The notes beneath the pieces are model-generated. The model was not told where the DNA came from. It searched no databases and saw nothing but the letters and a program-made list of their open reading frames with translations. From the NCBI GenBank assembly GCA_937922985.1, contig CALAKV010000029.1, forward strand, positions 1-19,172: a DNA stretch of 19,172 nt. Reading direction: 5' to 3'. This document shows positions 6,480-14,311 of this stretch, one piece after another; the first letter of the stretch is position 1, and each line of letters begins with the position of its first letter. The position numbers were made by a program, and so were the translations under genes. The stretch comes from an uncultured bacterium. Lineage in GTDB: Bacteria > Patescibacteriota > Saccharimonadia > Saccharimonadales > Saccharimonadaceae.

Positions 6480-8490
6480 TTATTTCTTTCAAAAATTCAT
6501 CTTCATCCATAACTTTTACGCCAAGTTTTTCAGCCTTCGAAATTTTTGTTGCGCCAACCTTTTCGCCAATTACCAAAAAGTCTGTAGTTTTCGAAATTGT
6601 TTTTTGGAATTTTCCACCCAACTCTTCAATTTTTTCTGCAGCTTTTTCGCGCGCCATTGTTTTTAGCGTTCCAGTAATTACAAAATTTTTGCCACTTAAG
6701 ATCCCTTTATTTTTTGTAAAATTTCGCACTTTCACGCCAAGGTTAAACATTTTTGCTAAAACTCGCAAATTTTCGTCATCATTAAAATATGCTAAAATGC
6801 TTTCAGCAACTTTCTTACCAATACCATCAATTTCAAGAAGCTCTTCAAGCGTTGCATTACAAATATTTTCAAATTTATTAAATCTCTCCGCCAAAAGCTT
6901 CGCCGTTTCGCCACCAATATGTCTGATTCCAAGAGCTGAGATAAATTTTGAGAGTTCTGGATTTTTCGAAGACTCAATAGCTCCCAGAAGATTATTAACT
7001 GAAGTTTCTCCAAAGCGTTCAAGGTTTAATAAATCACTTTTTTGAAGATTATAAATATCGGCTAAATCTCGAACCAACCCCTTTTCAACCAATAAATCAA
7101 CATTTTTTTCGCCAAGATTTTCAATATCCAAACCTGCTTTTGAGGCATAAAAGGTGACCGTTTTTTTCAAAATTAAGCTCGAATTTAAACCTTTTGCACG
7201 ATATGCAACCTCACCACTTGGTCGGTAAAACTCAATATCCGGGAACTGTTTCTCAAGCTCTTTTCTAAAATCGAAAACTTTAGTATTTTCTGGTCGAAGC
7301 TCCGGCAAAATCCGTAAAATTTTCGGAATAATGTCGCCAGCTTTAAAAACTACTGCCGTATCACCAATTCGCACATCGAGTCGCTTAATTTCATCAGCAT
7401 TATGTAAACTTGCATGCCGAACAGTGGTTCCGGCAAGTTGAACTGGCGAAAAAACCGCGACAGGAGTTGCGATACCAGTTCGTCCAATCGAAATAACTAT
7501 GTCTGAAATCACCGCCGTAACTTCTTCAGGGGAATATTTAAAAGCAATTGCTGCACGAGGCTGCTTTCCAACAATTCCAAGTTTCGAAAAATGCTCACGA
7601 TTATTAATTTTTACAACTAGCCCATCAGTATTAAATGGTAACTCTTTTCTCTTTTCACTCCAAAAATCAATAAACTCGATAATTTTTTTTAAACCGTTAA
7701 TTTTTGAAGCTTGCTCATTTATCGTAAAACCAAGATTTTTTAATGCTTTATAAGCGAACTGGTTAGTAGGGATATCTTGTGGATTTTCACGAATTAAATC
7801 ATAAGCTCGAAAATGTAGAGGTCGAGAAGCTGCGACTGAAGGATCAAGCTGGCGAATTGTACCTGCAGCCAGATTTCGTGGATTAGCGAATTCTGGTTCA
7901 CCACGCTCTTTTTGAACAAGATTTATTTTTTCGAAATCTTCCTTCAAAATAACAATCTCGCCGCGAACTTCAGTTCTTCCATTTTTAAAATTTTCAAATT
8001 CACCACTTGCCTGTAAAAAAAGCGGAATATTTTTAATTGTTCTAATATTACTTGAAACATCTTCACCAACAAAAGAATCGCCTCGAGTAACAGCTCTCAC
8101 AAATTCGCCATTTTCAAAAATAAGAGAACAAGCTAAACCATCCATTTTAATATCTGCAAAAAAATCCTCTTCAATATTTGGCTCAAGTTTTTTGATTCTC
8201 TCAAACCAATCAAAAATTTCTTTACTGCTAAAAATATCGTTTAAACTTAGCATTCTACTAGCGTGAGAAACCTTAATAAACCCACCCTTAACCGTATTTC
8301 CAACTCTTTGTGTTGGTGAGTTTTTTGATATTATTTCTGGGTTTTCAGCCTCAATTTTCTTAAGCTCAGAAAAAAGTGAATCATAAACCGAATCTGGAAC
8401 GCTTGGATTATCAAGAGTGTGATATTCGAAAGAATAACGGTTCAAAAGCTCTAGCAAATCTTTATATCGAGTCTTTTTATCTGTCCCCAT
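6469..8490 (-). CDS. ligA: NAD-dependent DNA ligase, zinc finger lost
   Basis: The 673-residue protein seals nicks in replication and repair using NAD+. Domain order is normal: domain Ia (1-70), adenylation domain with catalytic KMDG (Lys115), TRGD and the GEIVI, NPRNLAAGTIRQLD and DGLVVK motifs, OB fold with SIGRTG (335-340), helix-hairpin-helix repeats (about 480-580) and a C-terminal BRCT domain (about 590-670). The short zinc-finger segment between OB and HhH (about 409-448) has none of the four usual cysteines. I chose the ATG at 8488-8490 because AAGGA lies six bases before it; two TTG codons just upstream are in frame and could add two residues. The start overlaps the preceding membrane-protein gene by 14 bases. 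Confidence 0.96.
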   Translation of the reverse strand: MGTDKKTRYKDLLELLNRYSFEYHTLDNPSVPDSVYDSLFSELKKIEAENPEIISKNSPTQRVGNTVKGGFIKVSHASRMLSLNDIFSSKEIFDWFERIKKLEPNIEEDFFADIKMDGLACSLIFENGEFVRAVTRGDSFVGEDVSSNIRTIKNIPLFLQASGEFENFKNGRTEVRGEIVILKEDFEKINLVQKERGEPEFANPRNLAAGTIRQLDPSVAASRPLHFRAYDLIRENPQDIPTNQFAYKALKNLGFTINEQASKINGLKKIIEFIDFWSEKRKELPFNTDGLVVKINNREHFSKLGIVGKQPRAAIAFKYSPEEVTAVISDIVISIGRTGIATPVAVFSPVQLAGTTVRHASLHNADEIKRLDVRIGDTAVVFKAGDIIPKILRILPELRPENTKVFDFRKELEKQFPDIEFYRPSGEVAYRAKGLNSSLILKKTVTFYASKAGLDIENLGEKNVDLLVEKGLVRDLADIYNLQKSDLLNLERFGETSVNNLLGAIESSKNPELSKFISALGIRHIGGETAKLLAERFNKFENICNATLEELLEIDGIGKKVAESILAYFNDDENLRVLAKMFNLGVKVRNFTKNKGILSGKNFVITGTLKTMAREKAAEKIEELGGKFQKTISKTTDFLVIGEKVGATKISKAEKLGVKVMDEDEFLKEINAN

Positions 8491-9556
8491 CAACAATCCT
8501 TCGATATAAAACGTAAATATAAACCGAGCCTAAAACGCAAGAAAAACAACTCATTAGGAGCATTGAGATTGGTACGATCGGAATATTAACAAAGAATCCA
8601 TTAATTGAAATCAGCCAATTCATCAACATGATTATTGGAATTATTATAATCGACCAAATTAAAGCAAGTATAAATATTAAAAATAGAACTCTCTTCAATA
8701 TCGCAAGTCTTCTTTGAGAAACCATATCACCAGCAATTTTTAGAGCCTGTAATGGATAGGTTCCTGGAATTGTAACAATAATCATTGCGAAAATTGAGCC
8801 CATAACCCAAAAAGCTGAGAGTGAAAATAGTAACAGTATTGCACTGAAAAATACAGCCTGTTCTATTCCGCTCGATAAAAAACTTGTTGTTTTTGCGGCT
8901 GCACCAACAATCGTTGCAATAAATACAGGAACTAATTGCATTAATATTACGATAGCAATAACCGTCATTGGGATAATAGGAGCTCCACAAGAATATAAAG
9001 CATCTCTTAAATTTAAGTTCTTTTTTCCACTTAAAATATTTCTGCAAATCTGAACTGTCGCGAGCCAAATAAATAACACTATTATAGCAAACATCATCTG
9101 TTGAATTTCACTCGGTGATTGCACCAAGCCACCACTATTAAACGTTGCTGCCATAATCAATCCAGCTTTACCAATTTCACCAAAAAATCCTTCGAAATTT
9201 CCACCGTTAGTAGTATCAACAACGGCCTGCAAGCTTGAAACAAAATTTTGGTCCATTAGCCCAATAAAAATAATGCCAGCTAAAGCCGAAACTAAAACAA
9301 GATTTCGAAAAATCTTTTTGTTATCTCGAATAAGCTTGAAAACAAGACCTAGCAAATTCCAATAGCCCCCGATTTTCAAGGGTCGAACATAATCTATTTT
9401 TCTTGAAATTTTAAAGCTTCTGTGTGGCCTACGCGCTTTAAACTTTCGAAACCTTTCCAATATATTTTTTCGTAAATAAATTCTAATTCTTATATACCAA
9501 AAATAAACTAAACTGATTTGTTCTTCATTTGAACTTAATATTTTCTTCCTAAACAT
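8477..9556 (-). CDS. Polytopic membrane protein of unknown function
   Basis: I do not recognise a family. The 359-residue protein has a long, very basic cytoplasmic N-terminus (about residues 20-85, many Arg/Lys) and then about six to seven hydrophobic segments: roughly 85-102, 153-173, 192-220, 230-252, 254-272, 288-315 and 328-350. A region after the first segment (about 103-150) is polar and glycine-rich. The ATG shares one base with the htpX TAA (TAATG) and GAGG lies five bases before it, so it is probably coupled to htpX. Its 3' end overlaps ligA. A role in membrane integrity with HtpX/LemA is a guess from position only. Confidence 0.85.
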   Translation of the reverse strand: MFRKKILSSNEEQISLVYFWYIRIRIYLRKNILERFRKFKARRPHRSFKISRKIDYVRPLKIGGYWNLLGLVFKLIRDNKKIFRNLVLVSALAGIIFIGLMDQNFVSSLQAVVDTTNGGNFEGFFGEIGKAGLIMAATFNSGGLVQSPSEIQQMMFAIIVLFIWLATVQICRNILSGKKNLNLRDALYSCGAPIIPMTVIAIVILMQLVPVFIATIVGAAAKTTSFLSSGIEQAVFFSAILLLFSLSAFWVMGSIFAMIIVTIPGTYPLQALKIAGDMVSQRRLAILKRVLFLIFILALIWSIIIIPIIMLMNWLISINGFFVNIPIVPISMLLMSCFSCVLGSVYIYVLYRRIVDGDR

Positions 9557-10428
9557 TAAAACCTCGTGCTATTTTCTTTCAATCTGTTAATTCTGTCATC
9601 TAAAGGTGGATGTGTTGAAAATAATCTCTGAAAAAAGCCCTGTTTCATGGGATTGGAAATAAATAAGCTTGCCGTTGTTGAGTTTTGTCTTTTTAGAGGC
9701 TTGTTATTTTTCAACTTTTCAAGAGCACTGATTAAACCGTCTGGATATCTAGTTAATGAGACTGCAGTTGCGTCAGCCAAAAATTCACGCTGACGAGAAA
9801 TTGCAAGCCTCGTTATTGTAGCCAAAAGCGGCGAAATTAAAACAAAAAATAATCCCAAAATTAAATAGATTGGATTTTTCGAATCCTCATCATCGTCATT
9901 AAAAAAAATGAACCTTAAAACAATATCAGAAAGTATCCCAATAACGGCAGTTAAAGCAACTGCTGCCATTGAAACTCGAATATCATAATTCTTAATATGT
10001 GAAATTTCATGAGCCATCACACCTTCAATTTCAACCTTATCCATATTCTCAAGGAGCCCTGTTGTTGCACATATAACAGAATTCTCAGGATCAGTTCCGG
10101 CTGCAAAAGCATTCATCGAAGAATCATTAATAATATAAAGCTTTGGCATTGGTAGGCCAGCAGTAATAGATAATGATTCAATTGTTGAATAAAATTCAGG
10201 AGCATCCTTTTTCGAGATCGGCTCAGCACCATTCATTTTTAAAGTAATGGCTGTCGAAATCTTATATTGAAATAATGCATAAAAAATAGCAAAAATTAAT
10301 GTAAAAATAAAAATTGTTAAATCGTCATAGATATAAGAAAAATATAGCCCAATTCCAGAAATAATAGCAATAAATAATGAAAAAATAATCACAGTATTAC
10401 GCTTATTCTGAGAAATTGAGCTATACAT
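9556..10428 (-). CDS. htpX: HtpX-family membrane zinc metalloprotease
   Basis: The 290-residue protein has the HtpX/M48 layout: two N-terminal membrane segments (about 13-33 and 37-55), the zinc motif HEISH (140-144) with catalytic Glu141, two further hydrophobic segments (about 155-176 and 187-207), and the third zinc ligand Glu215 in SRQREFLADA. The substrate-site sequence MNAFAAG (105-111) is typical. HtpX degrades misfolded membrane proteins at the cytoplasmic face. It follows lemA closely, a pairing seen in many bacteria, and is coupled to the next membrane-protein gene by TAATG. Confidence 0.96.
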   Translation of the reverse strand: MYSSISQNKRNTVIIFSLFIAIISGIGLYFSYIYDDLTIFIFTLIFAIFYALFQYKISTAITLKMNGAEPISKKDAPEFYSTIESLSITAGLPMPKLYIINDSSMNAFAAGTDPENSVICATTGLLENMDKVEIEGVMAHEISHIKNYDIRVSMAAVALTAVIGILSDIVLRFIFFNDDDEDSKNPIYLILGLFFVLISPLLATITRLAISRQREFLADATAVSLTRYPDGLISALEKLKNNKPLKRQNSTTASLFISNPMKQGFFQRLFSTHPPLDDRINRLKENSTRF

Positions 10429-10453
10429 ATTTAATAAAACCTCTAAAAATAAA

Positions 10454-11017
10454 TTAGAATTTTACTTGAGGTGCAGATTCGACTACTTTTCTATCTTCCA
10501 CTTCGAAGAATTCCCTCTTTTCAAAACCTAATTTTTTGGCAAAAATATTAGTTGGGAATACTTTAATCTTAATATTAAGATCTCGAACACCACCATTATA
10601 AAATCTGCGCGCACCTTGAATTTTATCTTCGATTTCTTGCTGTTGTTGTTGAAAACGTATAAAGCCCTCATTAGCCTTTAATTCAGGGTAGTTTTCAGCA
10701 ACAGCAAACAAGCGGCTGAGCGCTTGTGAAAGTTCACCTTCAGCTTTAGCGGCGTCAGAAACGTTATTTCCAGCACCTATCAATCCAGCTCGTGCGCTAC
10801 TTACATTTTCGAAAACTTCTTTCTCATGAATTGCATAACCTTTTACAGTCTCAACAAGATTTGGGATTAAATCTGCTCGGTATTTTAGCTGAACGGCAAT
10901 ATCGCTCCAAGCTTCTTCAACTCTTTCATTAAGCCGCACAAGTGCGTTGTATTGGCTCCAAACAAAAAGCCCAACAAGGACAAGAACAGCAATAATTACA
11001 ATAATTGCAATTGTCAT
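10454..11017 (-). CDS. lemA: LemA family membrane protein
   Basis: The 187-residue protein matches LemA in length and sequence. A single N-terminal membrane segment (IAIIVIIAVLVLVGLFVW) is followed by NALVRLNERVEEAWSDI, QLKYRADLIPNLVETVKGYA and, near the end, ARRFYNGGVRDLN. The remainder is predicted helical. LemA function is unclear, though it often neighbours HtpX. I chose the ATG at 11015-11017, after AGGAG about 11 bases upstream; a longer frame would run into tRNA-Leu. The mRNA begins only 30 bases after the tRNA-Leu CCA, so its 5' end is probably made by tRNA 3' processing. Confidence 0.94.
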   Translation of the reverse strand: MTIAIIVIIAVLVLVGLFVWSQYNALVRLNERVEEAWSDIAVQLKYRADLIPNLVETVKGYAIHEKEVFENVSSARAGLIGAGNNVSDAAKAEGELSQALSRLFAVAENYPELKANEGFIRFQQQQQEIEDKIQGARRFYNGGVRDLNIKIKVFPTNIFAKKLGFEKREFFEVEDRKVVESAPQVKF

Positions 11018-11047
11018 TTTATTATACTCTCCTACTATTGTTAAATT

Positions 11048-11135
11048 TGGTGCGCGAGGCGGGAATCGAACCCGCACGACTGTTTAGGTCAAGGGATTTT
11101 AAGTCCCTCGCGTCTACCAATTCCGCCACTCGCGC
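11048..11135 (-). tRNA. tRNA-Leu (TAA anticodon)
   Basis: The 88-base minus-strand sequence folds as a class II tRNA: seven-bp acceptor GCGCGAG/CTCGCGC, D-arm GGCGGAATTGGTAGACGC, anticodon stem AGGGA/TCCCT with loop CTTAAAA (anticodon TAA), a long variable arm, T-arm GCGGG-TTCGATT-CCCGC, discriminator A73 as expected for leucine, and an encoded CCA. It lies between two protein genes of the same strand. Its own promoter places the transcript start at or within two bases of the mature 5' end. Confidence 0.97.
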
Positions 11136-11143
11136 ATATTTAT

Positions 11144-11172
11144 ATTTTACACGCCTTAACTGCAAAAGTCAA
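11144..11172 (-). promoter_or_regulatory. tRNA-Leu promoter inside a long hairpin
   Basis: Minus strand: TTGACT (11167-11172), 17-base spacer, TAAAAT (11144-11149). The predicted start (about 11137) is within two bases of the mature tRNA 5' end. The -35 box and the edge of the -10 box lie in the arms of a 13-bp inverted repeat with one mismatch (11149-11161 and 11167-11179). Confidence 0.7.
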
Positions 11173-11179
11173 GGCGTGT
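11149..11179. repeat. Inverted repeat between the small membrane gene and tRNA-Leu
   Basis: Arms 11149-11161 and 11167-11179 pair over 13 positions with one mismatch around a five-base loop. Neither side carries a T-run in the reading direction of the genes, so it is a poor intrinsic terminator. Possible roles are an operator on the tRNA-Leu promoter, or an RNA hairpin ending or processing the upstream transcript. Confidence 0.65.
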
Positions 11180-11186
11180 TATAAAC

Positions 11187-11498
11187 TTAAGCTTCATCTT
11201 TATCAAGAAGTGGAGCAATAATCATAATGAATAGAGAAAAAGCACCAAGCACTAAGAATGTAGCCCAAGCTTTACCCATTAATTCCCCTAGATTATTGTC
11301 TACCCAAATATATACTAGGCTAATTAAAGCACAAACCATAGCCGTAAAAATATTGAACCAAATACAAATTTGTCGAATACTTTTTACTGTTTGACTATAT
11401 TTCTTCTTTTTTGATACTGGAGCAACAACTACCGGGCGAGTATTTGATTCATTCTCACCTTTTCGAATTTCTACAACTCTTTGATTTTCTTCTTTCAT
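11187..11498 (-). CDS. Small two-segment membrane protein, unknown
   Basis: I do not recognise this 103-residue protein. A charged N-terminal half (about 1-50, with SKKKKY) is followed by two hydrophobic segments (about 55-77, ICIWFNIFTAMVCALISLVY, and 83-99, containing WATFLVLGAFSLFIMII) and a short acidic tail. I chose the ATG at 11496-11498, with AAGGA six bases upstream; the longer frame to 11531 would run into tRNA-Cys. The gene lies between two tRNA genes on the same strand and starts 24 bases after the tRNA-Cys 3' end, so it is probably expressed from the tRNA-Cys transcript. Confidence 0.75.
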   Translation of the reverse strand: MKEENQRVVEIRKGENESNTRPVVVAPVSKKKKYSQTVKSIRQICIWFNIFTAMVCALISLVYIWVDNNLGELMGKAWATFLVLGAFSLFIMIIAPLLDKDEA

Positions 11499-11522
11499 AT
11501 GGTTTCCTTTACTTAAATATTT

Positions 11523-11596
11523 TGGAGGCACCTACCGGATTTGAACCGGTGTAAACGGTTTTGCAGACCGCTGCGTAACCACTCCGCCAAGGCGCC
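11523..11596 (-). tRNA. tRNA-Cys (GCA anticodon)
   Basis: The 74-base minus-strand sequence folds as a class I tRNA: acceptor GGCGCCT/AGGTGCC (one G-U pair), D-arm with GAGTGGTTA, anticodon loop containing GCA, T-arm ACCGG-TTCAAAT-CCGGT, discriminator T73 as expected for cysteine, and an encoded CCA. It is the first gene of the run leading to lemA and htpX, and a -10 box lies about 17 bases upstream. Confidence 0.97.
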
Positions 11597-11612
11597 AAAG
11601 TGATATAAAATG

Positions 11613-11641
11613 ATTATACCACATATTTTTTAAAAAATAAA
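11613..11641 (-). promoter_or_regulatory. tRNA-Cys promoter
   Basis: Minus strand: weak -35 TTTATT (11636-11641), 17-base spacer, perfect TATAAT (11613-11618). The start near 11606 gives a leader of about ten bases before the mature tRNA. A palindrome of T and A runs lies between hisS and this box; no clear hisS terminator was seen. Confidence 0.6.
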
Positions 11642-11649
11642 CAATAGCA

Positions 11650-12948
11650 TTATTTTTTTAGAATTTCGGCCAATTCTAGCTTTTCGCCAGTTTCCATATC
11701 TTTAAAAATAAATGAATTTTCAGAAATCTCCTTTTCACCAATTACTAAAGTATATTTGACACCTCGTTTATCGGCAAATTTAAAAGCTTTTTTCATATTA
11801 AAATCTTCAAGCAGAACTTCAGTGTTTTTACCTTCTTTTCTTAATTCACCAGCAATTTCGAAAGACTTTTGAAGCTCGTTTTTACTCATTGGAACTATTA
11901 AAAATTCCGCAGTTGAGCGTTTTGAAAACTTCAGCAAGCCCAAGTCTCGTAGACACCAAAACAATCGCGTTAGACCAATTGAGGCACCTACTCCTGGTAG
12001 TTCTTCTTTCGAATAATATTCGCTTAAATTATCATAACGGCCACCACTAGAAACTGAGCCAATTTCTTTGAAGTTATTTAAATTTGTTTCAAAAACTGTT
12101 CCCGTATAATAATCAAGACCACGAACAATTAGCATATCGAGTTTGAAATATTTTTCTTCAACGCCCATCATTTTTAACAATTCAGAAACTTCAGAAAGCT
12201 CCTCAATTCCTTTTTCAAACTGTTGATTTTTAATTTTTTGAGAAAGATTTTTTAGCTCACATATAACATCTTCAGCTGAACCTGAAATTTTAATAAAATC
12301 AGAAATTATTTGAGACTTTTCTCCTAAATTTAAATCAGTAAGTTGCCCTGAAAACTCCTCATTTGAAATCTTCTCAGCACGATCAATCAATGCCATAATT
12401 TCAGCTGATTTTTCAGTTAATCCAAGCCCCTCAATTAAACCACTCGTGATATTTCGGTTATTAATTCGAAGAGTAAAATCACCAAAATTTAGCTCTCGAA
12501 AAATATTATAAATTACTGCAATAACTTCGGCATCATAAGAAATACTTAATTCATCTCGCCCAATCACATCAATATCACATTGATAAAATTCACGAAAACG
12601 ACCTCGCTGTGCTCTTTCGCCGCGATAGACTTTACCAATTTGCGAACGTTTAAAAGGAAATTGCAACTGACCAAAATTCTCAGCAACAAATCTTGCAGTT
12701 GGTACAGTTAAATCAAACCGCAAACTTAAATCATTATCACCTTTCGAAAAACGATAAATCTGCTTCTCAGTCTCACCACCAGCTTTTGCAAGAAGAGTCT
12801 CTGTTCGCTCAATCACTGGTGTATCAATTGGTGTAAATCCGAATTTTTCATAATTTTTTTGAATAATTGCCATGATTCGATTAAACTCGAGCTGTTCCTC
12901 TGGCAATAGCTCCATCATCCCAGGCAATGGTTTTGTATTAATTTTCAT
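11650..12948 (-). CDS. hisS: Histidyl-tRNA synthetase
   Basis: The 432-residue class II enzyme charges tRNA-His. Visible are LRFDLTVPTARFVAEN (76-91), motif 2 GKVYRGERAQRGRFREFYQCDID (split at about 105-115 and 116-127), the HisRS-specific RGLDYYTGTVFE (276-287), SSGGRYDNL (300-308) and motif 3 GVGASIGLTRL (319-329). The C-terminal anticodon-binding domain (about 345-432) is complete. Length is normal. GAGG lies four bases before the ATG, and a promoter with TTGAAA/TATCAT gives a leader of about 30 bases. It diverges from rarA. Confidence 0.97.
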   Translation of the reverse strand: MKINTKPLPGMMELLPEEQLEFNRIMAIIQKNYEKFGFTPIDTPVIERTETLLAKAGGETEKQIYRFSKGDNDLSLRFDLTVPTARFVAENFGQLQFPFKRSQIGKVYRGERAQRGRFREFYQCDIDVIGRDELSISYDAEVIAVIYNIFRELNFGDFTLRINNRNITSGLIEGLGLTEKSAEIMALIDRAEKISNEEFSGQLTDLNLGEKSQIISDFIKISGSAEDVICELKNLSQKIKNQQFEKGIEELSEVSELLKMMGVEEKYFKLDMLIVRGLDYYTGTVFETNLNNFKEIGSVSSGGRYDNLSEYYSKEELPGVGASIGLTRLFWCLRDLGLLKFSKRSTAEFLIVPMSKNELQKSFEIAGELRKEGKNTEVLLEDFNMKKAFKFADKRGVKYTLVIGEKEISENSFIFKDMETGEKLELAEILKK

Positions 12949-12985
12949 AATTCCTCAAATTCATTTTAATTGACTACTTAGCTAA

Positions 12986-13014
12986 ATGATACCATAAAAT
13001 ATCGTTTTTTTCAA
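12986..13014 (-). promoter_or_regulatory. hisS promoter
   Basis: Minus strand: TTGAAA (13009-13014), 17-base spacer, TATCAT (12986-12991). The start near 12979 leaves a leader of about 30 bases with GAGG, so hisS is a conventional leadered mRNA, unlike the divergent rarA. Confidence 0.7.
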
Positions 13015-13031
13015 ATTTCGAAAAGGCTATT

Positions 13032-13061
13032 TTTGCAGTTTTTACAATAAAATGGTAGAAT
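13032..13061 (+). promoter_or_regulatory. rarA promoter, leaderless
   Basis: Plus strand: TTTGCA (13032-13037), 18-base spacer, TAGAAT (13056-13061), then six bases to the ATG at 13068. The usual start, seven bases past the -10 box, is the A of the ATG. Confidence 0.7.
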
Positions 13062-13067
13062 ATAGAA

Positions 13068-14273
13068 ATGGATTACCAACAAAGAATTCCCCTTGCTGAA
13101 AAAATGAGACCAAAAAAGCTAGATGAAGTTATTGGCCAATATCACCTTATTGGTAAAAATGGAATTTTACGAAAAATAATCGAGAACAAAGAACCTATTA
13201 GCTTAATCTTTTGGGGGCCAGCTGGAACTGGCAAAACTACTCTTTCAAGAATTTTAGCGAATGAAGTCAATGCAGATTTTATTGAAATTTCAGCCGTCAC
13301 TAGTGGTAAAAAAGATATTGAAAAAGTTATCGAACATGCTCGCCAAAACTGGAATCTCGGGACGCGAACAATTCTTTTCGTTGATGAAATTCACCGTTTC
13401 AATAAATCGCAACAAGATGCTTTTTTGCCACATATTGAAAGTGGATTAATAAATTTGATTGGCGCAACAACCGAGAATCCAGGATTCGAAATTATCACAC
13501 CACTACTTTCAAGAAGTCGAGTTCTATCACTCAAGCCTTTAAATACTGAGGAGATTTCGAAAATCATTAAAAATGCGCTTGAAAAAGTTTCGCCAAAAAC
13601 AAAAATAGAGCCAGAAGCACTCAAACTTCTCGCTAAAATAAGTAGTGGCGATGCTCGAAATGCACTTGGAAACCTTGAATTAATTTTAAATTTCGAAAAA
13701 AATAACATTACGCCAGAAGTTATTAAAAATTCAATCGAAAATTCAACCTTAATTTATGATAAAAATGGCGATTCTCATTATGACACAATATCAGCTTTTA
13801 TTAAAAGTATGCGAGCCAGTGATGTTGATGCAACTGGCTACTATCTAGCTAAAATGCTAAACGCTGGCGAAGACCCAAAATATATCGCCCGCCGAATGAT
13901 TATTTTTGCGAGTGAGGACATTGGGCTTGCTGGAAATGGCGCTCTTAGTTTGGCAAACTCTGCTTTTGATGCGGTTGAAAAAATAGGAATGCCAGAAGCT
14001 AAATATAATCTATTCCATGCCGCAATCGCTTTAGCAAAATCTAAAAAATCACGCGAATCCACCGGAATTATGTATCAATCTTACAACTTAGCCCAAAAAG
14101 CTCCGAACGCCCCTATTCCTTTACACTTAAGAAATTCTACTTCTAAAATTACCGAGGAGCTAGGCTATAATAAGGGATACCAGTGGACGGCAGGTTTCAA
14201 GCACCCAGAAGATAATCTGCCCAAAGAGGTTCGCGAGCTTATATCATTAGATAAGCAAAATAAAAAATCTTAG
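13068..14273 (+). CDS. rarA: Replication-associated recombination protein A (RarA/MgsA), AAA+ ATPase
   Basis: The 401-residue protein has the RarA signature. It starts RIPLAEKMRPKKLDEVIGQ, with Walker A GPAGTGKTT (50-58), Walker B ILFVDEIH (102-109) followed by RFNKSQQDAFLPHIE, sensor 1 GATTENP (132-138) and LLSRSRV with the arginine finger (146-152). The C-terminal tetramerisation part contains DPKYIARRMIIFASEDIGLAGNGAL (split at about residues 265-280). RarA acts at stalled replication forks and binds SSB and DNA ends. Length is slightly below the usual 440. It has its own leaderless-type promoter and is followed by a pseudogene. Confidence 0.96.
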   Translation: MDYQQRIPLAEKMRPKKLDEVIGQYHLIGKNGILRKIIENKEPISLIFWGPAGTGKTTLSRILANEVNADFIEISAVTSGKKDIEKVIEHARQNWNLGTRTILFVDEIHRFNKSQQDAFLPHIESGLINLIGATTENPGFEIITPLLSRSRVLSLKPLNTEEISKIIKNALEKVSPKTKIEPEALKLLAKISSGDARNALGNLELILNFEKNNITPEVIKNSIENSTLIYDKNGDSHYDTISAFIKSMRASDVDATGYYLAKMLNAGEDPKYIARRMIIFASEDIGLAGNGALSLANSAFDAVEKIGMPEAKYNLFHAAIALAKSKKSRESTGIMYQSYNLAQKAPNAPIPLHLRNSTSKITEELGYNKGYQWTAGFKHPEDNLPKEVRELISLDKQNKKS

Positions 14274-14311
14274 CTGGTGAATGGTCGCCAGAAATTAAAG
14301 AACTAATAAAA

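Noticed and set aside
8491..8496. TTG codons as the ligA start
   Set aside because: The in-frame ATG at 8488-8490 has AAGGA at ideal spacing, so the two upstream TTG codons are less likely, though not excluded.
11018..11077. Longer lemA frame starting at 11077
   Set aside because: The extension reads through the 3' part of tRNA-Leu; the ATG at 11017 directly before the membrane segment matches LemA proteins.
11624..11639. Palindrome TATTTTTTAAAAAATA after hisS as a terminator
   Set aside because: It is all A/T, with no G-C pairs to hold a hairpin, and it overlaps the spacer of the tRNA-Cys promoter; read-through from hisS remains possible.
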